A program made the position numbers and the translations under genes. Below the pieces are notes generated by a model. The model was not told the DNA's origin and ran no database searches. It worked only from the letters and a program-made list of their open reading frames with translations. Shown here in pieces: positions 1 through 7,727 of a DNA stretch of 36,462 nt; position 1 is the stretch's first letter, and every line of letters starts with the position of its first letter. Source of the DNA: an uncultured Lewinella sp. Lineage in GTDB: Bacteria; Bacteroidota; Bacteroidia; Chitinophagales; Saprospiraceae. Where the stretch lies: positions 1-36,462 of the forward strand of contig CALMYQ010000169.1 of the NCBI GenBank assembly GCA_937873655.1, given 5' to 3'.

Positions 1-55
1 GACTGCCAACTAAAAGACTGCCAACTAAAAGACTGCCAACTAAAAGACTGCCAAC
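1..55. repeat. 15-bp tandem repeat at window edge
   Basis: The 15-base unit gactgccaactaaaa occurs three times, followed by a ten-base partial fourth copy. The array starts at the window edge, so its full length is unknown. Its reverse complement contains gttggcagtc, the core of the repeats at about 27760-27815, so this is one dispersed intergenic family. It lies just downstream of the reverse-strand T9SS cargo gene. Confidence 0.85.
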
Positions 56-59
56 CAGA

Positions 60-1205
60 TCAAGGTCGGATGATCACCAGTCGTTTGGTCATGAGGGTTC
101 GGCCGGATTTGTTCTGCAACCGGTAGAGGTAGGCACCCCGGCTGAGTCGCGATACATCCACCCTTTCGGTCTGGTCGCCCCAGATATCGTATTGTTGGCG
201 GAAGACTTCGGCGCCGAGCACATTGTAAATGCTCAGGGTATAGGCTCCCGGCGTGAGGTGCGTGAATGCGAAACGGACATTGATGACAGCCGGATTGGGG
301 TAGGCGGTCACTCCGGGCCTGAACCGGCCCTGTTCCTCAATTTTATTGATGAGGAAATTGGATTTATATTCCACGCTTGCGGGAGCGGTATTATCCGTGT
401 TCATTGTGACGACCGCTATCGGCTCCTTGGCTTCATTACTGAGGAAAAGGTATTGATTGAGCAGATTATCGCCGAAGAACTGGTCGAAACCATCGAGGAA
501 CTGCAGGACGATATCGGTGATGTCCTGCCAGCCGAAGAAGCTGAGTTTGGCATCGATGCGTGCCGACTGGATCTGGGTTCTTTTGATGCGCAGCACATCG
601 TAGATCCCGCCGGGAATGGTCATGGCGCCCCATCCGTCCGCTACATCCGTCCGCTGGATGGTGATGCGGATCCGGAAAGAGTCCGGGGTGATGGGCAGTG
701 AATCCAGGATGAAGCTGGGCAGATCCTCCGAGGCGAACGGCAGCCGGATGCTGGTCTGGTCGTTGTAGGTGCCCTGGTAATTGACCGGCGCGCGGCGGTC
801 GACAAGCGAAGGCGCCAACCGGGTATTGAGGTTGAGGCCGAGGTTGAAAATATCCTGACCGGCAACGCCGATCAGCCGGATCTGATTATCGTCGAATTGG
901 TAGTAACCTTCCCCGATGGTAGTAAACCCCATTACAGCGTCTGCATCCGGGAAAAGGGCGGCATTTTCCCCCTGATCAGCCGGCTTGACGATATTTTGCT
1001 GGGTGAACGGCGCCTGAAGGGTAGTAAAATCCCAATTCTGAGGCCCTCCCGCAGCGCCGATGCTGATACCGGATGGAAGATTGTCGGTTGCAGTAAAAAG
1101 GGTATCGCCAACCGAAGGGAAGGATGCGTTGGTCAGCGTAATTTGAGCGCCTGCAACTACTGCAAGCAGGTTAAGTAAGGTCGTAGCGAGTAAATAACGC
1201 TTCAT
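60..1205 (-). CDS. Secreted protein with T9SS type A C-terminal sorting domain
   Basis: The 381-residue product starts with a typical signal peptide (MKRYLLATTLLNLLAVVAGAQ), so it is exported by Sec. The last 80 or so residues have the type A sorting-domain pattern: a YPNP motif near residue 302, then a GxYxLxIYNxLG-like strand, a VDVSxLxxGxYxYRL strand and a basic C-terminus ending in RLVIIRP. Such domains direct cargo to the Bacteroidetes type IX secretion system and are usually removed at the cell surface. The central 270 residues match no enzyme I recognise; they look beta-rich and occur in other uncharacterised Bacteroidetes secreted proteins. The ATG is preceded by a plausible Bacteroidetes promoter (1271-1304). 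The function of the passenger is unknown. Confidence 0.9.
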   Translation of the reverse strand: MKRYLLATTLLNLLAVVAGAQITLTNASFPSVGDTLFTATDNLPSGISIGAAGGPQNWDFTTLQAPFTQQNIVKPADQGENAALFPDADAVMGFTTIGEGYYQFDDNQIRLIGVAGQDIFNLGLNLNTRLAPSLVDRRAPVNYQGTYNDQTSIRLPFASEDLPSFILDSLPITPDSFRIRITIQRTDVADGWGAMTIPGGIYDVLRIKRTQIQSARIDAKLSFFGWQDITDIVLQFLDGFDQFFGDNLLNQYLFLSNEAKEPIAVVTMNTDNTAPASVEYKSNFLINKIEEQGRFRPGVTAYPNPAVINVRFAFTHLTPGAYTLSIYNVLGAEVFRQQYDIWGDQTERVDVSRLSRGAYLYRLQNKSGRTLMTKRLVIIRP

Positions 1206-1270
1206 AGTGGGTATTTTACCCCGCCCGTTTCCGGGCTTTTGACAGGGATGAGGGATTATGACTTTGTTCC

Positions 1271-1304
1271 CAAAGATAATGGTTTTTCCGTGAAAAGATA
1301 CAAA
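1271..1304 (-). promoter_or_regulatory. Putative Bacteroidetes promoter for the T9SS cargo gene
   Basis: On the reverse strand a TATCTTTG box (TAnnTTTG, forward 1271-1278) is preceded by TTTG (forward 1301-1304) with 22 bases between them, slightly longer than the usual 19-21. Transcription would start about 60 bases before the ATG at 1205. This is a motif match only. Confidence 0.45.
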
Positions 1305-1361
1305 TAGTTATTAATCATATATGTCGTTTTACGGAACGGTTGGTTTTTTTGGTCATAAGTA

Positions 1362-1383
1362 GCGACGTAAGATTTTACGTCGC
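1362..1383. repeat. 22-bp palindromic repeat, copy 1
   Basis: The arms gcgacgtaa and ttacgtcgc are exact inverted complements around a short AT centre. A near-identical copy, differing at one base, sits at 7500-7521. This copy lies in the 306-base divergent spacer 1206-1511, which otherwise holds only the promoter of the reverse gene and no recognisable gene. Confidence 0.8.
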
Positions 1384-1511
1384 CTAAACCATAAGACAAC
1401 GGCAGCCACCAGCCAGCATCCAGTTCAGCGCTTCATTTTTCCCGTTCGGTAATATAGATTTTTCCAGGCCAGGTTCTCCGTCTTTCTTTGTGGCTGTCAA
1501 AATCAAAGAAA

Positions 1512-2858
1512 ATGAGAACAATTGACTTTTTGCGAACAACCTTCTTGTTGAGCACCTTGAACCTGCTTCTTTTTGCCGGCGCAGTCGCCCAGAATGATCC
1601 CGTCAAATCGGCAGCGCCGCTGCTGAAAGCCGGCTTGTACGGACAGGCTGCGGAACTATACGCGCAGTGGTTGGCCGCTCATCCGGACGATTACGGGGTT
1701 TGGCGGACCCTGGGATACGCTCAGTCCTGGAAAGGCGCCAACCGGGATGCGATCCGATCCTTTGGTAAAGCGATTGAAGGAGACCCCGCAGACCTGGACG
1801 CGCGCCTGGGGTTGGGGTACGCCTATGCCTGGAACAAGGAATTCGAAAAAGCCGTTAATACTTTTGAGGCTGCCCTGAGGCAATCGCCCGGCAATGAAGA
1901 AGCCACAAAAGGGCTGGCCTATACCGCACTTTGGTCGGGCAACAGCGTTGCGGCTGTTCGTCAGTTCTACAACCTGACCTACCGCTACCCCGAAAACTAC
2001 GAGTACCAAATCGCGCTGGGCAACGCCCTTCGGGATTCCGGCCAAAGCGGGAAGGCTGCCCGGGCCTACCAGAAGGCAAAAAGTATGGCGCCTGAACAGA
2101 CCGAACCGGCGCGTCAACTCGAATTGCTCAGGCGCCAAAGTACGCCGATCGAGGTAGATATCTGGGGCGGGGTCTCTACTGTGGGCCAGATGCAATCGGA
2201 AGGCCTGCGTCTGGTACAACTGGCCGGCCAGGTGACTGACCAGCTTCGATTATTCGCCAAATATGACCGCTCGCTGTCGGTGGATAACCTCGATTTGCTC
2301 AGCCGGGACGTAAGCGGAAACGTATACAGCCTCGGCGGATACTACAACTGGACGCCGGAAACCGGAACAAACCTCGAGACCAGCGTACGGCAGTTTTCCG
2401 ACCAGCACACCCAGTTCACCGTCCGGGCGGAGCAACTCTATTTTCTGCCCAATAACGCACATATCAAAGGTGGGCTGATGGCCGGGTTTTCCAAGGATCA
2501 ACCTACTGAATACGTTTTGTTCGGCGGTGGAAATATCCCGCTGACCTCCTGGTTTGCGATTGAGCCGACCTATTTCTTCACCCGGCTCTCCAGTTTCAGC
2601 AATGATCACCGGCTTGTGCTCAACGGCAAGATGCAGCTGGGCAAAGGGTACGAATTGAATGCCGGCGCCCTCGCAGGCTGGGCCCAACTCCAGGGCGAGC
2701 AAAACACCAGGAAACTTTCCGGCGGATACATCTTTGCGCTGGCGCCGGTCAGCAGGCCGCTTTGGCTGATGTTTTCCTATCGCTATGAAAAAGGATTCTT
2801 TGACGACCTGAGCGCCGTTAGCCTCGGCCTCAAACTCAGGCTTGGACAAGACCGCTGA
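1512..2858 (+). CDS. TPR + outer-membrane beta-barrel protein (YaiO/PgaA-like)
   Basis: The 448-residue product has a signal peptide (about residues 1-27, ending GAVAQ). Residues 30-200 are helical TPR-type repeats (for example YGVWRTLGYAQSWKGANRDA and the following ARLGLGYAYAWNKEFEKAVN). Residues 210-448 are alternating aromatic/polar strands typical of a beta-barrel, closest to the YaiO family of outer-membrane proteins. TPR-plus-barrel proteins next to a processive GT2 synthase (PgaA, BcsC, AlgK/AlgE) export polysaccharide through the outer membrane, and the next gene is such a synthase. An in-frame TTG lies 24 bases upstream, but the ATG at 1512 directly begins the signal peptide. The export role is inferred from architecture and context. 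Confidence 0.85.
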   Translation: MRTIDFLRTTFLLSTLNLLLFAGAVAQNDPVKSAAPLLKAGLYGQAAELYAQWLAAHPDDYGVWRTLGYAQSWKGANRDAIRSFGKAIEGDPADLDARLGLGYAYAWNKEFEKAVNTFEAALRQSPGNEEATKGLAYTALWSGNSVAAVRQFYNLTYRYPENYEYQIALGNALRDSGQSGKAARAYQKAKSMAPEQTEPARQLELLRRQSTPIEVDIWGGVSTVGQMQSEGLRLVQLAGQVTDQLRLFAKYDRSLSVDNLDLLSRDVSGNVYSLGGYYNWTPETGTNLETSVRQFSDQHTQFTVRAEQLYFLPNNAHIKGGLMAGFSKDQPTEYVLFGGGNIPLTSWFAIEPTYFFTRLSSFSNDHRLVLNGKMQLGKGYELNAGALAGWAQLQGEQNTRKLSGGYIFALAPVSRPLWLMFSYRYEKGFFDDLSAVSLGLKLRLGQDR

Positions 2859-2909
2859 TCAGCACCATACAGACAAATCTCCATAAACTCTTTTTGGTCC
2901 CTCACAATT

Positions 2910-2937
2910 GGCTGCCGGGACATTAGGACCGGCAGCC
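2910..2937 (+). promoter_or_regulatory. Hairpin in the leader of the GT2 gene
   Basis: A perfect 9-bp stem (ggctgccgg / ccggcagcc) with a 10-base loop ends 15 bases before the ATG at 2953. No T-run follows, so it is not a classic terminator. It could hinder ribosome access or stabilise the mRNA. The structure is visible; any role is inference. Confidence 0.5.
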
Positions 2938-2952
2938 CCAAAACAAGCAAAA

Positions 2953-4833
2953 ATGGTACAAAGCAAACACCAAACAAACGGATTACAGGCGTCTTTCCTG
3001 GACGCGCCCTGGCCGCCTGTTGCAACCCCTCGCACGGAAGTTGAAACACATACTTTTGTTCGGCAACGCGCAAAACCCAAACCCTGGCTGTACCTCACGG
3101 TATTTGTACTCTGGGTCGGAGCCCTGGTTTGGTTTCAGCCCCGGTTGTTGTCCCTGCTCGATATGAGCTATAGCGTAGCTAGCTGGCTGGCACTGGCTTC
3201 TTTCATCTTCTTCATCGATCTGGCTTGGCTTTACGGCCTGTACAACCTGGCAGTGGTGTTCTTTGCCTGGGGCTATAAACTGACCCCGGGTAACAGTGGA
3301 AAAACAGGCAATATCCGGCTGAACCCCGGCCAGGAGGCGCCCGCAGTGGCGTTGCTTTATACCACCTGTAACGATTTTGTTGAAGATAGCGTGCTGTCTT
3401 GCGTTCGCCAGGACTATTCGAACTTCACGGTCTATATGCTGGATGACAGCAGCGATCCCGCTTATCAACTGCGGGTTGACCGGTTCGCCAACCGATTCCC
3501 AGGCAGGGTGAAAGTGGTCCGCAGGCCCGACCGCCGCGCCTTCAAAGCGGGTAACATGAATTACGGTCTGGGTAATGTTGCGACGGAAGAGCCTTACTTC
3601 GCCATTGCCGACGCCGACGAGATCCTGCCGCCCGATTTTCTCACCAAATTGGTGCCGGTGATGGAAGCCGATCCGATGTGCGGATTCGTACAGGCCAACC
3701 ACCGGGCCAACCCAAATGCGGAAAGCCCGCTGGCCAAAGACCTCGGCGTAGGTATCGACCTGCACTGGAAATGGTACCAACCCCTCCGCAATGATTATGG
3801 TTTCGTTATGTTCCTGGGGCATGGCGCGCTCTTGCGCCGCAAGTGCTGGGAGGAGATCGGTGGCTTTCCGGAAATTGTCAGCGAGGACCTGGGGTATGCC
3901 ATCCATATACGCGAACTGGGTTACCGCGGCCGTTTCATCGAGGATGTGGTCTGTTACGAGGATTTTCCGGATACCGTTCGGGCATTTCGGATCCGGCATA
4001 TGAAATGGACCCGCGGCACCTGCGAATTCCTGGCTAAGAAAATGGGCTGGCTGCTTCGGGCCAAAAACATCACCTGGTCGGAAAAACTGGACATCCTGTT
4101 CCCGACCCTGAACCTCCCGCTGACCATCCTGTACTTCTTTTTCATGGTGGACGCCAACCTGTTGCTGCCCTACTTTTTCGGCAAAAGCCAGGTGTTGACG
4201 TGGGTATGGGGCAGTACCGAATTTACTTTCCCGGTTTTCAGCCTGGGAGAAGGCTTCGAAAGGATCTATTCCCTGGATTTTTTCCTCATCACCATGCTGA
4301 CCTTCTTTGCTCCCGTCCTATGTTTTATTGCAGGGCTGGCCCACCGGCCGGTAAAGTTGTTCCGATTCCTGAGCCATAGTACGGCTGCCTATGCCGCGCT
4401 TGGCCCGTTGTCGGCCATCGGTGTCCTGACCTATATGATTTCCGGTAAAGCCATATTTCTGGTAACCGGCGATACCCAACAAGCCGGCCACTACGGCGCC
4501 GCAACCGACCGCGGGTGGCGGGGCAGGTGGAAGGAATCCTGGCAGCGGTTTATTCAGCGCAGCCACCCGGATACCTGGCCGGTACAAGGTTTCGAGATCG
4601 CGAGCGCCCTCATTTTCGGGGTCGCCTGCATATTCATGTTCCAGATCTCGTTTTTCGGCCTCTGCCTGGCTTTTGCCCTGTTGCCCGTGATGCACCACCT
4701 GGGGTGGACCAATCGCCTGGTCCGGGCCCTGGTCTTCGCGCCGTTTCTGCTGATCCTGGCCGGCATTGTATTGTCAGGTCTTAGCCTGTTCGGCATGCAG
4801 ACCGTCTTTTTCGGATACGGCTTTCATTTTTAA
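2953..4833 (+). CDS. Membrane GT2 glycosyltransferase, cellulose-synthase-like
   Basis: A 626-residue inner-membrane processive family 2 glycosyltransferase. Two N-terminal membrane segments (about residues 45-62 and 77-106) precede a cytosolic GT-A domain, followed by about six C-terminal membrane segments. Visible catalytic motifs are LDDSS (162-166), KAGNMN (198-203), the metal-binding DADE (220-223) and SED (310-312), equivalent to the TED catalytic base. The acceptor motif QxxRW appears as RHMKW (348-352), with both Q and R replaced. There is no C-terminal PilZ domain, unlike BcsA. The ATG at 2953 is preferred over an in-frame TTG at 2908, which falls in the leader hairpin. The gene follows the TPR-barrel gene by 94 bases, suggesting one synthesis/export unit. 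The polymer made is unknown. Confidence 0.88.
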   Translation: MVQSKHQTNGLQASFLDAPWPPVATPRTEVETHTFVRQRAKPKPWLYLTVFVLWVGALVWFQPRLLSLLDMSYSVASWLALASFIFFIDLAWLYGLYNLAVVFFAWGYKLTPGNSGKTGNIRLNPGQEAPAVALLYTTCNDFVEDSVLSCVRQDYSNFTVYMLDDSSDPAYQLRVDRFANRFPGRVKVVRRPDRRAFKAGNMNYGLGNVATEEPYFAIADADEILPPDFLTKLVPVMEADPMCGFVQANHRANPNAESPLAKDLGVGIDLHWKWYQPLRNDYGFVMFLGHGALLRRKCWEEIGGFPEIVSEDLGYAIHIRELGYRGRFIEDVVCYEDFPDTVRAFRIRHMKWTRGTCEFLAKKMGWLLRAKNITWSEKLDILFPTLNLPLTILYFFFMVDANLLLPYFFGKSQVLTWVWGSTEFTFPVFSLGEGFERIYSLDFFLITMLTFFAPVLCFIAGLAHRPVKLFRFLSHSTAAYAALGPLSAIGVLTYMISGKAIFLVTGDTQQAGHYGAATDRGWRGRWKESWQRFIQRSHPDTWPVQGFEIASALIFGVACIFMFQISFFGLCLAFALLPVMHHLGWTNRLVRALVFAPFLLILAGIVLSGLSLFGMQTVFFGYGFHF

Positions 4834-4841
4834 TCCTATAT

Positions 4842-4849
4842 TAAATTTG
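4842..4849 (+). promoter_or_regulatory. Possible -7 promoter box (TAAATTTG)
   Basis: TAAATTTG fits TAnnTTTG and lies 53 bases before the ATG of the small barrel gene at 4903. No good TTTG -33 box is seen about 20 bases upstream, so this is weak. Confidence 0.3.
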
Positions 4850-4855
4850 GAATCG

Positions 4856-4879
4856 GGGTCGGGCAATGGCGCCCGACCC
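4856..4879 (+). terminator. GC-rich hairpin between GT2 and barrel genes
   Basis: A perfect 9-bp stem (gggtcgggc / gcccgaccc) with a 6-base loop is followed by a short tttcc. It could be a weak terminator after the GT2 gene or a leader hairpin for the gene at 4903. The T-run is too short for certainty. Confidence 0.4.
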
Positions 4880-4902
4880 TTTCCAGATAAAACCCGACTG
4901 TC

Positions 4903-5490
4903 ATGAAAAAATGTCTACTGCTTGCAGCATTCGCCCTGTCAACGGCGATTGCAAATGACCTCTCCGCGCAATATTACAAGCCCACCCGGATCTTCAAACA
5001 GGGGCAGGCGGATATCCGGGCATCCGCCGGATTGCTGCCGACCTATGCCAAAGACGCCTCCAGAATGGTGGTTCCGCCGGTCAGCCTCGGGATAGACTGG
5101 ATGGTCAGCGACCAGTTCAGCGTGGGCGTGGAATTAGGCTATTCGCATTATCAAATGGAAAAACTGCCCGCGGGTGAAACGGACATGCGGCATTACGACA
5201 ACCAAACCTTGCTGGTGATGACACGGGCCCTGGCCCATTTTACCCGGCGCGATAACCTGGATATTTACGGCGGCTTTCGGTTTGGAACGCAGATGGTCCG
5301 GATCCGTTCCCTCGACGGTCCCTTTGGGGCCGCTGAGCGATTGATCGGCATTCGTCCCCAAAGAACGCGCTTTCAGTACGGCGCCTGCCTCGGTTTTCGG
5401 TTTGCGGTCAGCCCAGGTACCCATATTCTGGGGGAAGCGGGCACCGGCATTTCCCTGATAAACGTAGGAGTCGGATTTAAAATCAAATAA
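4903..5490 (+). CDS. Small outer-membrane beta-barrel protein
   Basis: The 195-residue product has a signal peptide (about residues 1-23, ending DLSAQ). The remaining sequence is a series of amphipathic beta strands with aromatic girdles and Gly-rich turns (VGVELGYSHYQ, LDIYGGFRFGTQM, GACLGFRF). It ends in a short strand, INVGVGFKIK, like the C-terminal strand of outer-membrane barrels. Size and pattern fit the broad OmpX/PorT-like beta-barrel class common in Bacteroidetes. It lies 69 bases after the GT2 gene on the same strand and may be an accessory envelope component of that unit, though the hairpin between them allows independent expression. No specific function can be assigned. Confidence 0.8.
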   Translation: MKKCLLLAAFALSTAIANDLSAQYYKPTRIFKQGQADIRASAGLLPTYAKDASRMVVPPVSLGIDWMVSDQFSVGVELGYSHYQMEKLPAGETDMRHYDNQTLLVMTRALAHFTRRDNLDIYGGFRFGTQMVRIRSLDGPFGAAERLIGIRPQRTRFQYGACLGFRFAVSPGTHILGEAGTGISLINVGVGFKIK

Positions 5491-5522
5491 CGCTATTAGC
5501 GCGAAATTTAGTTCCCGAGGCA

Positions 5523-6455
5523 CTAGCGCTTGCCAAGGAGCCTGAACAGGAACTCCACACCCAGACCGCTGCACAGCATGCGCTCCTTCCTGTCCTGGAG
5601 GAGTTGTTGGGACCAGTCGGTAAAGCCGCCGTCGCCGATCTCGATTTCCCGGCCGTTTGCGGCGATGATGAGTTTGAACTGGATGCCTTGGTAGTAATGG
5701 TTTTCGCTCGGCGAGGAGGTAAGGGTTATTTCAATATCCGGGAATTCCGATGCCAGGTGAAGCCTCAGTTTTTCACTGAAACCGGGATCGGCATACCCTT
5801 CACGCAGTAATAGTTTGACCCGGAGGACAGATACTCCGGCAACGGCCCGGAGGGCGGCGGCCCACGTTCGGACATGCTCCGTAAGGCTTTGTTTTTCAAA
5901 CTGCAGATTTCCCGTATCCCGGCCGGAAGTGACGAGGCAACCTACTTTGAAATGAGCGGTAAAACCCGGCATAGGCGGCGGTTGGGCCCTGAGATGCCGT
6001 TCGACGGCCGCGAACTGAAGCAATTCCGGACCCGGGCGGCGGCTTTTTTTCAATTGGCAGATGTGCAGGGCAATGGCGTTGGTGGCATCGGCCATGACTT
6101 CAGTGCCCCGAAGTCCGGAGACCACTTTTTTCTGGTCGACCTTGCCGATCGCAGAACAGGCGCCGAGCGGTGAAACAGGGGATAATTCAATGGGTTCAAA
6201 GCCCGCGTCGGCGAATACCCGGAACAGGTCCAACTCCAATGCCTTCAACGCCACCGGGTCAAGGTCAAACGGTTTGACGAGGCGGTTCATTTCGTAGTTC
6301 CGCATCAGGTCGGCAGGCGACAGTTGGGCGGTTTTGCGGTCAAACAGGGCCAATAACAGGGAATTGAGCTCCGAGGAGCTGATGCGCCGGTCCAGAATAT
6401 CCAACAAGTCCGGGATGCCGGCTTTTTCCAGGATGGTTCGGGTAAAATCGTTCAT
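5523..6455 (-). CDS. Conserved protein of unknown function
   Basis: A 310-residue cytosolic protein without signal peptide or membrane segments. The most conserved-looking stretch is around residues 92-130 (SPLGACSAIGKVDQKKVVSG, then RGTEVMADATNAIALHIC). This has the rhythm of a ligand- or nucleotide-binding core and is faintly like class II aminoacyl-tRNA synthetase relatives of the HisRS/HisZ type, but I see no clear motif 1/2/3 set, so that is a guess. It has its own ATG and fills its frame cleanly in codon style. It converges on the barrel gene (32-base spacer) and starts 39 bases downstream of the stop of the EEP-family gene, which is transcribed toward it, so the two may be co-transcribed. 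Confidence 0.75.
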   Translation of the reverse strand: MNDFTRTILEKAGIPDLLDILDRRISSSELNSLLLALFDRKTAQLSPADLMRNYEMNRLVKPFDLDPVALKALELDLFRVFADAGFEPIELSPVSPLGACSAIGKVDQKKVVSGLRGTEVMADATNAIALHICQLKKSRRPGPELLQFAAVERHLRAQPPPMPGFTAHFKVGCLVTSGRDTGNLQFEKQSLTEHVRTWAAALRAVAGVSVLRVKLLLREGYADPGFSEKLRLHLASEFPDIEITLTSSPSENHYYQGIQFKLIIAANGREIEIGDGGFTDWSQQLLQDRKERMLCSGLGVEFLFRLLGKR

Positions 6456-6494
6456 ATCAGCAGAACGGATTCCCGGGCCGGACAGTTCCTTTCT

Positions 6495-7343
6495 TCACTT
6501 CTTTCCGATCCTGAATTCCGCCAGGACGGGCAAATGATCCGATGGGTATTTGAAATCGTAAAAGTCATCAATGACCGCGTAACGCAAAAAGGTCAATCCC
6601 TGTTTGCCGGTGAACACGTAGTCGATCCGGCGTTCCGGCGCTTTGTTGAACTCGAAACTGTTGAAAGTCCCTTCAGGGCCGTACGCGCTTTTGCCGGCCA
6701 GGTCGTGCGCATCCAGCAAGCCGGCTTTGAGGGTTGCAATTGCCGTTTCATCCGGTGTCAGGTTGAAATCTCCAGTCAGTATGACGGGGTACTTTTTCCC
6801 CGCGGTAAAGGCCTGTATTTTCTCCAGGATCAGTTTGGCGGATTCCACCCGGGCCTGTTTGCCGACATGGTCGAAATGGGTGTTGAAAACCCACAGTTTT
6901 TTATGGGACTGTTTGTCTTTCAACAGCAGATAGGAGCAAACCCGGGGCAAGGCGGCATCCCAGCCTTTTGTGGGTTGATCGGGGGTAGGGGAGAGCCAGA
7001 AAGTGGCGCTTTCCAATACGTCGAACCGGTCCTTCCGGTAGAAAATGGCGGAATATTCCCCTTTTTCCTTGCCGTCGTCGCGGCCCGCGCCGTAATAGGC
7101 ATATCCGCTCAGGTTGGATTGCATGTAGTCGAGCTGGTGTTTCAGCCCCTCCTGCGTACCCAGCACATCAGGCGCGTAATAATTGACGAGGGCTACCAGC
7201 TTGCCCTTGCGTTTATCCCAGGTATTTTCACCGTCGCCGGGATTGTCATACCGCAGGTTGTAGGTCATCGCCTTGATGGTTTGGGCATTCAGGCCGCCGG
7301 ATAAAGAGCTAAATAGCAGGAAGGCAATCAGAATCGGTTTCAT
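6495..7343 (-). CDS. Secreted endonuclease/exonuclease/phosphatase family enzyme
   Basis: A 282-residue protein with a signal peptide (about residues 1-21, ending GLNAQ) and a full EEP (DNase I-like) fold. Expected metal and catalytic residues are visible in order: N29 in TYNLRY, E65 in GTQEG, H156 and D158 in NTHFDH, D192 and N194 in TGDFNLT, D241 in RRIDYVF, and D269-H270 in SDHLPV. The family cleaves phosphodiester bonds in nucleic acids, phosphoinositides or sphingomyelin. Bacteroidetes homologues of this size are periplasmic or extracellular and of unknown substrate. The set of catalytic residues looks complete, so an active enzyme is likely. Confidence 0.92.
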   Translation of the reverse strand: MKPILIAFLLFSSLSGGLNAQTIKAMTYNLRYDNPGDGENTWDKRKGKLVALVNYYAPDVLGTQEGLKHQLDYMQSNLSGYAYYGAGRDDGKEKGEYSAIFYRKDRFDVLESATFWLSPTPDQPTKGWDAALPRVCSYLLLKDKQSHKKLWVFNTHFDHVGKQARVESAKLILEKIQAFTAGKKYPVILTGDFNLTPDETAIATLKAGLLDAHDLAGKSAYGPEGTFNSFEFNKAPERRIDYVFTGKQGLTFLRYAVIDDFYDFKYPSDHLPVLAEFRIGKK

Positions 7344-7499
7344 TTTCTTGTAATATCTGCAATTTCCGGGATATTGGACATCCTATGGACGTCAGCACGG
7401 AAGAATTGACGGCAATATTAAATTTTTTTGAAAGGTAATAAAAATAATTTTTCCGGCGGGGTGAAACGGAAAGCAGTTGTCGGTGATCAGTTGTCAGTA

Positions 7500-7521
7500 G
7501 CGACGTAAAATTTTACGTCGC
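7500..7521. repeat. 22-bp perfect palindrome, copy 2
   Basis: Every base pairs with its mirror position (arms gcgacgtaaaa / ttttacgtcgc, no loop). Copy 1 at 1362-1383 differs at one base and so is imperfect at its centre. Both copies are intergenic and preceded by ta/gta. Confidence 0.85.
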
Positions 7522-7548
7522 GTAAGCCGGCGGTTGTCAGTTGACAGC

Positions 7549-7598
7549 CCGGTAGGTGAGCGAAGCCGAAACTACAACGGGCGCCCAGCAATGGAACA
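7549..7598. repeat. Dispersed ~50-bp intergenic repeat, copy 1
   Basis: The stretch beginning ccggtaggtgagcgaagcc recurs at 23260-23309 with about 44 of 50 bases identical. The other copy contains a gtagct...agctac inverted repeat that could fold into a hairpin. Both copies are intergenic and follow ttgtcag-type repeats. Confidence 0.75.
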
Positions 7599-7727
7599 GG
7601 AAAACAATGAAGGAGTGAAGCCATCCAACCATCAAACAATCACCAAATTCCCCCTATTTCTTTGCATTGTTTCAAAAAATGTCCATTTTCAACCCCGAAA
7701 TTATTGATCACCTTAATTCAGCTAACC

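Larger units (their letters stand above)
7344..7727. other. Intergenic region with repeats
   Basis: This 384-base divergent spacer holds no convincing gene. It contains ttgtcagt-type repeats (about 7478-7498 and 7531-7548), the second copy of the 22-bp palindrome, a dispersed repeat at 7549-7598, and an A/C-rich stretch of short ca/atc repeats (about 7619-7660). Promoters for both flanking genes should lie here, but no clear TTTG/TAnnTTTG pair was found. Confidence 0.6.

Noticed and set aside
2250..2849. 199-aa reverse ORF antisense to the TPR-barrel gene
   Set aside because: Shadow of a real gene in a GC-rich genome; no domain, and the forward frame has clear signal peptide and barrel features.
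5491..5522. Terminator hairpin cgcta-t-tagcg between the convergent barrel and unknown genes
   Set aside because: The stem is only 5 bp with a one-base loop and no T-run, so it is too weak to call.
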